Origin: Candidatus Altimarinota bacterium
GTDB taxonomy: Bacteria > Patescibacteriota > Gracilibacteria > Absconditabacterales > Absconditicoccaceae
DNA: 7,117 nucleotides
Assembly: GCA_015489035.1 (NCBI GenBank)
Contig: WFMP01000073.1
Span: forward strand, 1-7,117
Direction: 5' to 3'
In this document: positions 1 through 4,974 of the stretch, in pieces
Layout of the letters: each line of letters begins with the position of its first letter
Position numbering within the stretch: the stretch's first letter is position 1
Made by a program: the position numbers and the translations under genes
The notes under the pieces: generated by a model
Database searches by the model: none
Told to the model about the DNA's origin: nothing
The model's input: the letters and a program-made list of their open reading frames with translations, nothing else

Positions 1-2
1 TT

Positions 3-143
3 AATCCTATTGAGATGCTTTGGAGAGAAATGAAATATACTTGGATGGATTTAAATGTTTTAGATTCATTTGATGACTTTTACAAGCACATACAAAATAT
101 GCTTAATTTCTTTGGTTCAAAATATGACATTAATTTTGGTTAG
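3..143 (+). CDS. IS630-like transposase, C-terminal fragment (runs off left edge)
   Basis: An open frame enters from the left edge and gives 46 residues ending at TAG 141-143. It begins NPIEMLWREMKYTWM, which matches the region of DDE_3/IS630-type transposases where the third acidic catalytic residue lies in the NPIE motif (Glu codon 12-14). It ends FGSKYDINFG, the kind of short tail after the last helices that I associate with this family, so the TAG looks like the natural stop. The first two catalytic aspartates would lie outside the window, so whether the whole transposase is intact cannot be judged. The family call rests on one motif plus the general C-terminal pattern. Confidence 0.72.
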   Translation, partial: NPIEMLWREMKYTWMDLNVLDSFDDFYKHIQNMLNFFGSKYDINFG

Positions 144-320
144 GGACTTACTGGAAGCTCACTTTTTGGAACAAGTGAAGAGTGCAGTCTTAATGTGGAT
201 AATTGGTATGAAATCTTTGATAATGATTACGAGAGAAGAAGGCATACATTAGAGCAGCATTGTAAAAGTATTTGTCCATCTTTTTCAGAGGGAGAAGGGC
301 AGTATTATTGTTATGGGTAA
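144..320 (+). pseudogene. Stop-free remnant of an unknown gene next to the IS630 end
   Basis: Directly after the transposase stop, the same frame stays open for 58 codons to TAA 318-320. The translation has mixed composition (Trp, Cys, charged and aromatic residues; for example NVDNWYEIFDNDYERRRHTL), unlike a random read through AT-rich spacer. It has no start codon of its own near its beginning. The simplest reading is the 3' end of a gene that the IS630-like element interrupted. I do not recognise the protein. It could also be chance, since one 58-codon open stretch is not decisive. Confidence 0.3.
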
Positions 321-374
321 AAAGAAATTAATTTAAATTTTTTTAACAATTTGTTTTTACTTTAAATTTAACTA

Positions 375-388
375 ATAATTGCTATTAT
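375..388. promoter_or_regulatory. Candidate operator, copy 1 (14-bp near-palindrome)
   Basis: ATAATTGCTATTAT is a near-palindrome with ATAAT/ATTAT arms around TGCT. The identical 14 bases recur at 426-439, starting 51 bp further on. Two identical symmetric sites directly upstream of a helix-turn-helix gene are what an autoregulatory operator pair looks like. Binding by the product of 466-1035 is inferred. AT-richness makes one such site unremarkable; the exact repeat is the argument. Confidence 0.5.
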
Positions 389-424
389 TTTATCAATAAA
401 GTAAAATTTGTTTATAAAATAGTA

Positions 425-439
425 TATAATTGCTATTAT
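425..439 (+). promoter_or_regulatory. -10 box TATAAT overlapped by operator copy 2
   Basis: TATAAT at 425-430 is a perfect -10 hexamer. The second copy of the 14-bp near-palindrome occupies 426-439, with arms extending to ATATAAT/ATTATAT. A protein bound here would block RNA polymerase. No good -35 is visible, which is normal for the presumed host group. A Shine-Dalgarno-like AAGG at 452-455 precedes the ATG at 466. Confidence 0.5.
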
Positions 440-465
440 ATTAGTATTTACAAGGTTTTTTTAAT

Positions 466-1035
466 ATGAATAAACAAAAAATTCAAAATCTTACAGATAA
501 GAGTAAAAAAGTGATAAGAAATGAGAGGTTGGCTTTAGGACTTACACAAAAAGAGTTTGCTAATTTTAGTGGTATTAAATATGCTACATATAAACAATTT
601 GAGCAAAATGGAAAAATCTCTTTAGAAAACTTTTTTGTTATACTTGTGCACTTGAATAAAGATGTAGAGTTTAATCGATTTCTTGATAGTTTTGAGTTTA
701 ATACTGCTAAAGAGAGAGTTAGAAGTGATAAAGCTCAAGAGGTGAAGAGTGTTGTTGCACCTATAGTATCACCATCACAAAAGCAAATCACTCTTGATAA
801 AGAGATATTTGGCAGTGACTTGTTTTACAGTGTGGATAATGGTCATGTTTATGAAGTGTCAACATTTATATCTATAATGCTCAAAGATTGTAATGATAAG
901 CGAATGATGTTGCTTTTAAAATACTTTGGCGAAGAGAGACTAAAACCTTACATTTTAAAAGAAAAAAATGTAAAAACTTTAAAGATGTTTAACAAACATG
1001 TTGCCTATTTGCATAAAAAAATAAAAAAGAATTGA
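466..1035 (+). CDS. XRE-family regulator, probable antitoxin partner of the AbiEii-like protein
   Basis: The 189-residue product starts with a XRE/HTH_3 DNA-binding domain at about residues 15-70; LTQKEFANFSGIKYATYKQF forms the helix-turn-helix core. A polar linker (about 80-107) leads to a C-terminal domain (about 108-185) containing LLLKYFGEERLKPYIL. From memory this resembles the 'YG-rer-I' helix of DUF6922-type proteins, which often sit beside AbiEii nucleotidyltransferases. The next gene starts one base after this stop, so the two form an operon. Classical AbiEi antitoxins carry a winged helix and autoregulate, so an XRE domain here would be a variant of the same logic. The twin near-palindromes upstream fit autoregulation. 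The DNA-binding call is strong; the antitoxin role comes from context and the C-terminal resemblance is moderate. Confidence 0.8.
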   Translation: MNKQKIQNLTDKSKKVIRNERLALGLTQKEFANFSGIKYATYKQFEQNGKISLENFFVILVHLNKDVEFNRFLDSFEFNTAKERVRSDKAQEVKSVVAPIVSPSQKQITLDKEIFGSDLFYSVDNGHVYEVSTFISIMLKDCNDKRMMLLLKYFGEERLKPYILKEKNVKTLKMFNKHVAYLHKKIKKN

Positions 1036-1036
1036 A

Positions 1037-1744
1037 ATGTTAGAAAAAACAAAAAAAGTGCTAGATACAATTTGTAATCATGATTTCTTCTCACTATATG
1101 ATGTAAGGTTTGTAGGTGGAACAGCTTTATCTCACCTCATTAATCACAGACTCTCAGAGGATCTTGACTTTGCTATGCTTGAACTTAAACCACAAGATAT
1201 AAAACAGATGATGGATAGTTTTGAAGCTATACCCTTAGAGCATAACAATACAGCAATCGATTATGCAAAAAACGATGGGGAAGAATTAGAGCAGTATCAC
1301 TTAAAGTTTCTTCTTAACGGTGTAAAAGTTGAATTTTTTACTCCCCCTTTTAACATCTTAGAAAAAGAGATTTGGAAAAATGAAGATACAACTATTTACA
1401 ATAACAGCAATCTCAAAATAGCTTCTTTTAAAACTATTATGTATATGAAAACAATGGCATTTTGGAATAGAAAAAAATATAGAGATATTTTTGATATTTA
1501 CTATGTTCTTATATATAATAGCAATTTTACTGTTGATATGTTTGTGGATTTGTATTTGAAATATAATATCACTTATAATAAGAAGATACTTTATGAAAAA
1601 GTTAAAAGCAAAAGCTCTTTTTATTTAAGGGTAGATGATGAAGGAATAAATACACTAGTTGAAGATCCAAAACCCTACGAATGGTATCGTAACAAAATTG
1701 AAGAGATGTTACATCGAGTTTATTTGGATGAGTTGTATGCTTGA
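1037..1744 (+). CDS. AbiEii/AbiGii-type nucleotidyltransferase (probable toxin)
   Basis: The 235-residue protein has the motifs of the AbiEii nucleotidyltransferase family. Motif I is GGTALS at 27-32, followed by HRLSEDLDF at 37-45 with metal-binding Asp42 and Asp44. Motif II is the strand VKVEFF around Glu99. Lys138 and RKKYRDIFDIYYVL (145-158) form motifs III and IV. Characterised relatives such as AbiEii and MenT are toxins of type IV or related systems, and MenT enzymes transfer nucleotides to tRNA 3' ends; the substrate here is not predictable. All key residues are present, so it looks functional. It begins one base after the regulator stop with no strong ribosome site, suggesting translational coupling. 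Its last 8 bases overlap the start of a third, truncated frame. Confidence 0.88.
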   Translation: MLEKTKKVLDTICNHDFFSLYDVRFVGGTALSHLINHRLSEDLDFAMLELKPQDIKQMMDSFEAIPLEHNNTAIDYAKNDGEELEQYHLKFLLNGVKVEFFTPPFNILEKEIWKNEDTTIYNNSNLKIASFKTIMYMKTMAFWNRKKYRDIFDIYYVLIYNSNFTVDMFVDLYLKYNITYNKKILYEKVKSKSSFYLRVDDEGINTLVEDPKPYEWYRNKIEEMLHRVYLDELYA

Positions 1745-1847
1745 TACAGATATGTCAATTTTATTTGATGAACCTATAAATATATCAGTTGTAACAGAAA
1801 AAGAGTTCCAAAAAATTCATGGGGGGGGTCCACTGCCATTAAGTTAA
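1737..1847 (+). pseudogene. 5' end of a third cassette gene, cut by the IS4-family element
   Basis: An ATG at 1737 overlaps the nucleotidyltransferase stop by 8 bases and has GGATGAG at 1726-1732 as a Shine-Dalgarno site, four bases before the ATG. The native part is about 31 codons (MLDTDMSILFDEPINISVV..., ending His-Gly-Gly-Gly). The frame then enters the IS and stops at 1845-1847. The glycines are encoded by a run of eight G (1821-1828) immediately before the IS end. I do not recognise the protein. The overlap and ribosome site suggest a genuine third gene of the cassette, lost on insertion. No continuation of it is seen on the other side of the IS. Confidence 0.45.
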
Positions 1848-1848
1848 G
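1831..1848. repeat. Left terminal inverted repeat of the IS4-family element
   Basis: CACTGCCATTAAGTTAAG matches the reverse complement of 3367-3384 at 15 of 18 positions, including an uninterrupted inner 12-bp block. Confidence 0.85.
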
Positions 1849-1899
1849 GAATAAAACTTAAAAAAATAAGTGGAAAATTAACTTCTAAAAGTATCAATA

Positions 1900-1921
1900 A
1901 AATCCCTATTTTTAGGGGTTT
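1900..1921 (+). terminator. Hairpin upstream of the IS4-family transposase promoter
   Basis: AAATCCCTA (1900-1908) pairs with TAGGGGTTT (1913-1921) across a TTTT loop. This is a 9-bp stem with a single T-G pair. It lies between the left IS end and the transposase -10 box, where it would interrupt transcription entering from outside. Only three T follow the G-rich arm and they belong to the stem, so it is at best a weak intrinsic terminator. Confidence 0.45.
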
Positions 1922-1937
1922 AAAAGCATTAAATGAG

Positions 1938-1943
1938 TATAAT
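1938..1943 (+). promoter_or_regulatory. -10 box of the IS4-family transposase
   Basis: TATAAT preceded by TGAG. Transcription should start near 1950, just before the AAGGG ribosome site at 1957-1961. The hexamer ends a roughly 40-bp module (1904-1943) that recurs in the IS5-family element at 5345-5383. Confidence 0.6.
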
Positions 1944-1967
1944 ATATTTATATATTAAGGGTTGGTT

Positions 1968-3332
1968 ATGTTAAAAAAAACTACTGAAATTTCGGTGGTT
2001 TTTAAAGACAGGAAAAGAGAAGAAGATTTTATAAATAATCATAAAATCGGAATAAATTCTTTTACAAGAGTAAGAAAGCTCGGGTTTGATAAAATTATGA
2101 CTATAATGATAAAAAAGAGCAACAAATCTTTACAGAACAGCATCAATGACGCCCTATTAGATTTGGGTGAAGATGTAACTATCACCAATAGTGCTTATAC
2201 TCAAGCTAGAGCAAAACTAAACTATACAGCTTTTGAAGAGTTCGCTCAGATGGCTCGTGATATTTTTTATAAAGATGGTGAGTATGAAACATACCACGAA
2301 TTTAGAATACTAGCTATAGATGGCTCTGTTACCACGCTACCAAATACAGATGATGTAAAAAAAGAGTTTAACCCTATGAAGGTTAAATGCCAGATTAAAG
2401 AGTTTACAAAAGATGTATCGCAAGCACGAGTCTCTTGCCTTTATGATGTACTTAACAATATTGCAATAGATGCCTCTATCAGTAATAAAAACAATAGTGA
2501 AGAGAATGACCTTATAGCTTACGATGAGAAAACTTTGGCAGTAGAACATCTTCAACATTGTAATCAAGATGATTTAACCCTTATGGATAGAGGTTACCCA
2601 TCATTTGAACTATTTGCAGCAGCATATAATAATACAAATATTCTTTGTCGGCTTAGAAAAAATGTTTTTTCTAAAGCAAAATTCTTGTTTGATGCACATA
2701 GTGAGAAAAAAGATGTAATCCTTGAAATAAATGCACCTAAATATTTAAAAGAGACACTTAGAAGTGAGAACATACCAACTAAAATGAAGATACGATTTGT
2801 GCAGGTTGTGTTAGACAATGGCACAGTAGAGGTGTTAGCTACAAATATACTTGATAATGAGAGATTAAAAAGTTCTGATTTTAAAGAGTTGTACTCCTTA
2901 CGATGGGGAATCGAGACATATTTCGACTTAATTAAAAATAGACTTTCCTTAGAAAACTTTACAGGTCAAACAGCCCTTGCAGTTAAGCAAGACTTCTTTG
3001 CAACAATATTTCTAACAAACTATGAATCTATCCTAACCTACGATATAAATGAAGATTTAAAAGAGAAGACGAAAGACAATAAGTATGTTCAAAAAGTCAA
3101 TAAAGCTGTATCTTTTAATCTTATCAAGCATAAAGTATTTGATCTGCTTTACTTAGATGAGCCAATAGAAGAGATGCTCGAACAGATGGAGAAATTATTT
3201 TTAACCAATACTATAGTGATACGCCCAAATCGGAAATCTAAATCACGACTGGATAAGGATATTCACAAGTCTACTATAGCCACAAACTCTATAAATCATC
3301 TCAAAAGGAAGAAGAAAAATGTTGGAAATTAA
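1968..3332 (+). CDS. IS4-family DDE transposase
   Basis: The 454-residue enzyme would cut and join its own IS ends. The catalytic triad is visible: Asp118 in AIDGS, Asp207 in MDRGY, and Glu316 in YSLRWGIETYFDLIKNRL. The last gives the exact family signature Tyr309-x2-Arg312-x3-Glu316-x6-Lys323. Length and residue order are normal for the family and there is no internal stop, so it appears active. The ATG at 1968 is preferred because AAGGG at 1957-1961 lies six bases upstream; an in-frame TTG at 1962 would leave no room for a ribosome site. The basic C-terminus (SINHLKRKKKN) is typical of a DNA-binding tail. The gene fills most of the IS and reads towards the small genes to its right. Confidence 0.93.
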   Translation: MLKKTTEISVVFKDRKREEDFINNHKIGINSFTRVRKLGFDKIMTIMIKKSNKSLQNSINDALLDLGEDVTITNSAYTQARAKLNYTAFEEFAQMARDIFYKDGEYETYHEFRILAIDGSVTTLPNTDDVKKEFNPMKVKCQIKEFTKDVSQARVSCLYDVLNNIAIDASISNKNNSEENDLIAYDEKTLAVEHLQHCNQDDLTLMDRGYPSFELFAAAYNNTNILCRLRKNVFSKAKFLFDAHSEKKDVILEINAPKYLKETLRSENIPTKMKIRFVQVVLDNGTVEVLATNILDNERLKSSDFKELYSLRWGIETYFDLIKNRLSLENFTGQTALAVKQDFFATIFLTNYESILTYDINEDLKEKTKDNKYVQKVNKAVSFNLIKHKVFDLLYLDEPIEEMLEQMEKLFLTNTIVIRPNRKSKSRLDKDIHKSTIATNSINHLKRKKKNVGN

Positions 3333-3366
3333 TCAGATAAAAGTTCGTAATTTAGGTACTTTTGAG

Positions 3367-3384
3367 CTTAACTTAATGCCGTTG
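3367..3384. repeat. Right terminal inverted repeat of the IS4-family element
   Basis: CTTAACTTAATGCCGTTG is the inverted partner of 1831-1848, with 15 of 18 positions matching. The AGGAGG ribosome site of the next gene begins on the following base. Confidence 0.82.
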
Positions 3385-3390
3385 AGGAGG
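3385..3390 (+). promoter_or_regulatory. Strong Shine-Dalgarno AGGAGG abutting the IS end
   Basis: A perfect AGGAGG eight bases before the ATG at 3399 fixes that start. It lies immediately outside the IS inverted repeat, so whatever promoter this gene originally had is separated from it by the element. The gene probably now depends on read-through from the transposase promoter. Confidence 0.7.
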
Positions 3391-3398
3391 ATACTTAG

Positions 3399-3680
3399 AT
3401 GGTTTTAAAAATTAATCAAAAAGAGTTAGTTAACTCTAATTTAAGTGATAATGATAAGGGTGTTATTCAAAAAGTTATCAAAATTGCATCTAATCATGAT
3501 GGTGCTAGTGCAGGGGAGGTCATTGCTTTTAAGTTTTTATGCTCACTTGCATCTGATTGTGAAGTAGATATGGGCGAAGTTCTTTATTATCTTAATTTTT
3601 CTGATATTACAACTCTGTTAAAAATTCAGGCACAAGGTACACCTATCCATAATTTCTGGTATGAAATGGAGGTATCATAA
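3399..3680 (+). CDS. Small protein of unknown function, coupled to a ribbon-helix-helix gene
   Basis: This 93-residue soluble protein is not one I recognise. It has no signal peptide or membrane segment. The N-terminal third is polar and helical (KELVNSNLSDNDKGVIQKVI). A segment with alternating hydrophobics follows (EVIAFKFLCSLASDCEVDMG), then a C-terminal region ending HNFWYEMEVS. The start is well supported by AGGAGG. Its TAA stop overlaps the ATG of the next gene (TAATG), so the two are translationally coupled. Pairing with a small DNA-binding protein recalls toxin-antitoxin or plasmid-maintenance cassettes, but nothing in the residues identifies a toxin fold. The upstream end was reshaped by the IS4-family insertion, so an upstream partner may have been lost. 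Confidence 0.7.
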   Translation: MVLKINQKELVNSNLSDNDKGVIQKVIKIASNHDGASAGEVIAFKFLCSLASDCEVDMGEVLYYLNFSDITTLLKIQAQGTPIHNFWYEMEVS

Positions 3681-3838
3681 TGGCAAAAAAAGAAGTGATA
3701 ACAATAAGAGTCGAAGAACAGGAAAAGAAATATTTACTACAAAAAGCTGCAGAAAATGGATTTAATTCTTTAAGTGAGTATATGCTTTTTGTGGCAAAAA
3801 ATGCCAATATAACAGTTATGATTGAGAGAAAAATTTAG
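3680..3838 (+). CDS. Ribbon-helix-helix DNA-binding protein (52 aa)
   Basis: This 52-codon gene starts at an ATG that shares its A with the preceding stop (TAATG), with GGAGGT at 3668-3673 six bases upstream. The N-terminal KKEVITIRVEEQE is a typical ribbon strand. YLLQKAAENGF is the first helix, the turn follows, and SLSEYMLFVAKNA is the second helix, matching the pattern of CopG/MobC/antitoxin-type ribbon-helix-helix proteins. Such proteins bind DNA as dimers through the beta ribbon and commonly repress their own operon. Being second in the cassette would fit an antitoxin or a relaxosome-like accessory; the sequence does not separate these. The fold call is good and the specific role unknown. 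Confidence 0.75.
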   Translation: MAKKEVITIRVEEQEKKYLLQKAAENGFNSLSEYMLFVAKNANITVMIERKI

Positions 3839-3839
3839 T

Positions 3840-3845
3840 TATAAT
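3840..3845 (+). promoter_or_regulatory. -10 box for the 76-aa gene
   Basis: A perfect TATAAT just after the stop of the ribbon-helix-helix gene, with transcription expected to start near 3852. No clear -35 is visible. AAGGA at 3859-3863 is the ribosome site for the ATG at 3872. The gene below is therefore likely to have its own transcript. Confidence 0.5.
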
Positions 3846-3871
3846 GTGAATAGATATTAAGGATTATTTTA

Positions 3872-4102
3872 ATGAACTATGTAACACAAACACTTATAAA
3901 TATTTATAAAGAGCGATTTGCAAATGATAAGCCATATTTATCTGAAAAGTTTGAAGAGTTAGAAGCTCATAAAAACAAGTATGATGGATTAAACTTTTTA
4001 TGTTCTAAAGCTGATAAAATAACTATTAAGATGTATGCAGATAAAACAGAACTTACAGTTGAAGATATTAGGGCACTTAAAAAAATGTGGTATAAAATTT
4101 AA
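3872..4102 (+). CDS. Small protein of unknown function (76 aa)
   Basis: I do not recognise this protein. It starts at an ATG with AAGGA eight bases upstream and ends at TAA 4100-4102. The sequence is highly charged and mostly helical in appearance: FEELEAHKNKYDGLNFLCSK, then KITIKMYADKTELTVEDIRALKKMW. It has no signal peptide or membrane segment. A perfect TATAAT at 3840-3845 suggests independent transcription from the cassette before it. It sits just upstream of the folded element and the HEPN/Mod pair, so it may be an accessory of that operon, but position is the only evidence. Codon use resembles its neighbours. Confidence 0.65.
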   Translation: MNYVTQTLINIYKERFANDKPYLSEKFEELEAHKNKYDGLNFLCSKADKITIKMYADKTELTVEDIRALKKMWYKI

Positions 4103-4122
4103 ATGAAAAGCCATGATGATAA

Positions 4123-4188
4123 TCTCAAAGAGTTCTAGCTCGAAGCTAGTACAGCCAAATATCTTGAACGATTTGGCACCCTTTGAGG
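4123..4188 (+). other. Potential three-stem RNA or DNA fold upstream of the HEPN gene
   Basis: Three perfect stems nest in 66 bases. The outer stem is CTCAAAG (4124-4130) with CTTTGAG (4181-4187), extendable by one T-G pair. Hairpin 1 is CTAGCT-CGA-AGCTAG (4135-4149). Hairpin 2 is GCCAAAT (4154-4160) with ATTTGGC (4171-4177) around a 10-base loop. Together they form a three-way junction. The stretch is GC-richer than the surrounding spacer. It might be a leader structure, a small RNA, a protein-binding site or a recombination site. It is not a tRNA, since there are only two inner arms and no anticodon loop. I know no family that matches. Confidence 0.45.
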
Positions 4189-4198
4189 AGTTTGTAAT

Positions 4199-4204
4199 TA
4201 TACT
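4199..4204 (+). promoter_or_regulatory. Possible -10 box before the HEPN gene
   Basis: TATACT lies 14 bases before the ATG at 4219, after the folded element. This would give a very short leader, and no -35 is visible. The HEPN gene may instead be transcribed from 3840-3845 through the fold. Confidence 0.22.
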
Positions 4205-4218
4205 ACAGGTGCACTTAA

Positions 4219-4974
4219 ATGAATCATAAACATTTTAAGCAGATACTTTTAGCCAACAACATTGTTCCAAAAACTATAGATGAAACAAAAGCAGCTTTAA
4301 AATTAGTAGAACAAAAAGAGAAGCTTATACTTGGAGATGCGGCAAAAGCGTTAGTGTACAATAAACAGATTTTACCTGTAGAAGGTTGTTATACTTTTGA
4401 GCAGTATATTTATGAAGTACAAAAAATCACCCATAGATATTATATGCTTTATATAGAAATAAGCCAGTTTGAAGCATATCTAAGAACATACATAAACCAT
4501 AAAATGGTTAAAGTTTATGGTGATAAATGGCATACACTTAATATAATGAGTGACTTAGATGATTTTCAAAAACAAGAAATAATTCAGCTTGACAAACCTT
4601 CCAAAGCTTTAAACAGCATCTCTTTTGGAACTTTAGAGTTAGTCTTTTTAAATGGTTCTAGATATGCTAATGTTTTTGAGATAACTATCAAAAAAAATAA
4701 AATATTGACAAAAGATAATAAGCCAAAGTACAACAATAAAAAAGAGATAAAGTCACTCTTTTCAATCATAAGAAATGCACGAAATGGTATTTGTCATCAT
4801 AGGCGTATTGGTGAAAGTATTCGCTCAAATATAAAATACAAAAAACATAAAATGACTTTGTCAGATGTACATAAATCTTTACATGATTTGAAAATTCTCT
4901 TAGGATATGATGATAGATTTGATGTACAAGGTATAGAATTAAGGTATAAAAATATGACAGAGGTGTTTGGATGA
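4219..4974 (+). CDS. Abi_2-like HEPN-domain protein, probable abortive-infection RNase
   Basis: The 251-residue protein ends its catalytic-looking region with IIRNARNGICHHRRIGES (183-200). This contains Arg188-x4-His193, the R-x4-6-H motif of HEPN ribonucleases, in the 'RN-x-C-x-H' form seen in Abi_2/AbiD/AbiF proteins. Other family-like pieces are the helix YIEISQFEAYLRTYINH (78-94) and SFGTLELVFLNGS (135-147). HEPN Abi proteins typically cut RNA after phage sensing. The ATG at 4219 has AGG at 4207-4209. The last four bases overlap the start of the type III Mod gene (ATGA), so the two are coupled, suggesting an RM operon with a built-in suicide effector. The gene appears intact although Mod is broken. 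HEPN membership is likely; the exact family is less certain. Confidence 0.72.
   Translation: MNHKHFKQILLANNIVPKTIDETKAALKLVEQKEKLILGDAAKALVYNKQILPVEGCYTFEQYIYEVQKITHRYYMLYIEISQFEAYLRTYINHKMVKVYGDKWHTLNIMSDLDDFQKQEIIQLDKPSKALNSISFGTLELVFLNGSRYANVFEITIKKNKILTKDNKPKYNNKKEIKSLFSIIRNARNGICHHRRIGESIRSNIKYKKHKMTLSDVHKSLHDLKILLGYDDRFDVQGIELRYKNMTEVFG

Larger units (their letters stand above)
1831..3384 (+). mobile_element. IS4-family (IS231-like) insertion sequence, complete
   Basis: The element is about 1,554 bp, bounded by imperfect 18-bp inverted repeats (1831-1848 and 3367-3384) and carrying one intact transposase. The left tip CACTGCCATTAAGTTAAG resembles the IS231-type end CATGCCCATCAACTTAAG as I remember it. 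The left flank is an 8-G run, consistent with the G/C-rich target preference reported for IS231. I find no convincing 10-13 bp target duplication: the flanks (gggggggtc on the left, aggaggata on the right) do not match. That suggests a later rearrangement, a deletion at one end, or slippage in the G run. Confidence 0.85.

Noticed and set aside
70..252. 60-codon plus-strand frame beginning MMTFTSTYKIC
   Set aside because: It overlaps the IS630-like transposase tail in another frame and has no ribosome site, so it is a shadow.
2337..2824. Two minus-strand frames inside the IS4-family transposase
   Set aside because: They are antisense to a well-supported transposase, have hydrophobic low-complexity translations and no ribosome sites.
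3319..3408. Short frame MLEINQIKVRNLGTF... spanning the IS right end
   Set aside because: It overlaps the transposase stop, reads through the inverted repeat and into the next gene, and has no independent support.
4123..4188. tRNA or integron attC site for the folded element
   Set aside because: A 7-bp outer stem invites a tRNA reading, but there are only two inner arms, no anticodon arm and no CCA. It also lacks the attC core GTTRRRY arrangement and there is no integrase nearby.
4584..4769. Minus-strand 61-codon frame inside the HEPN gene
   Set aside because: It is the antisense shadow of a gene with clear motifs; the hydrophobic translation comes from complementing Lys/Asn codons.
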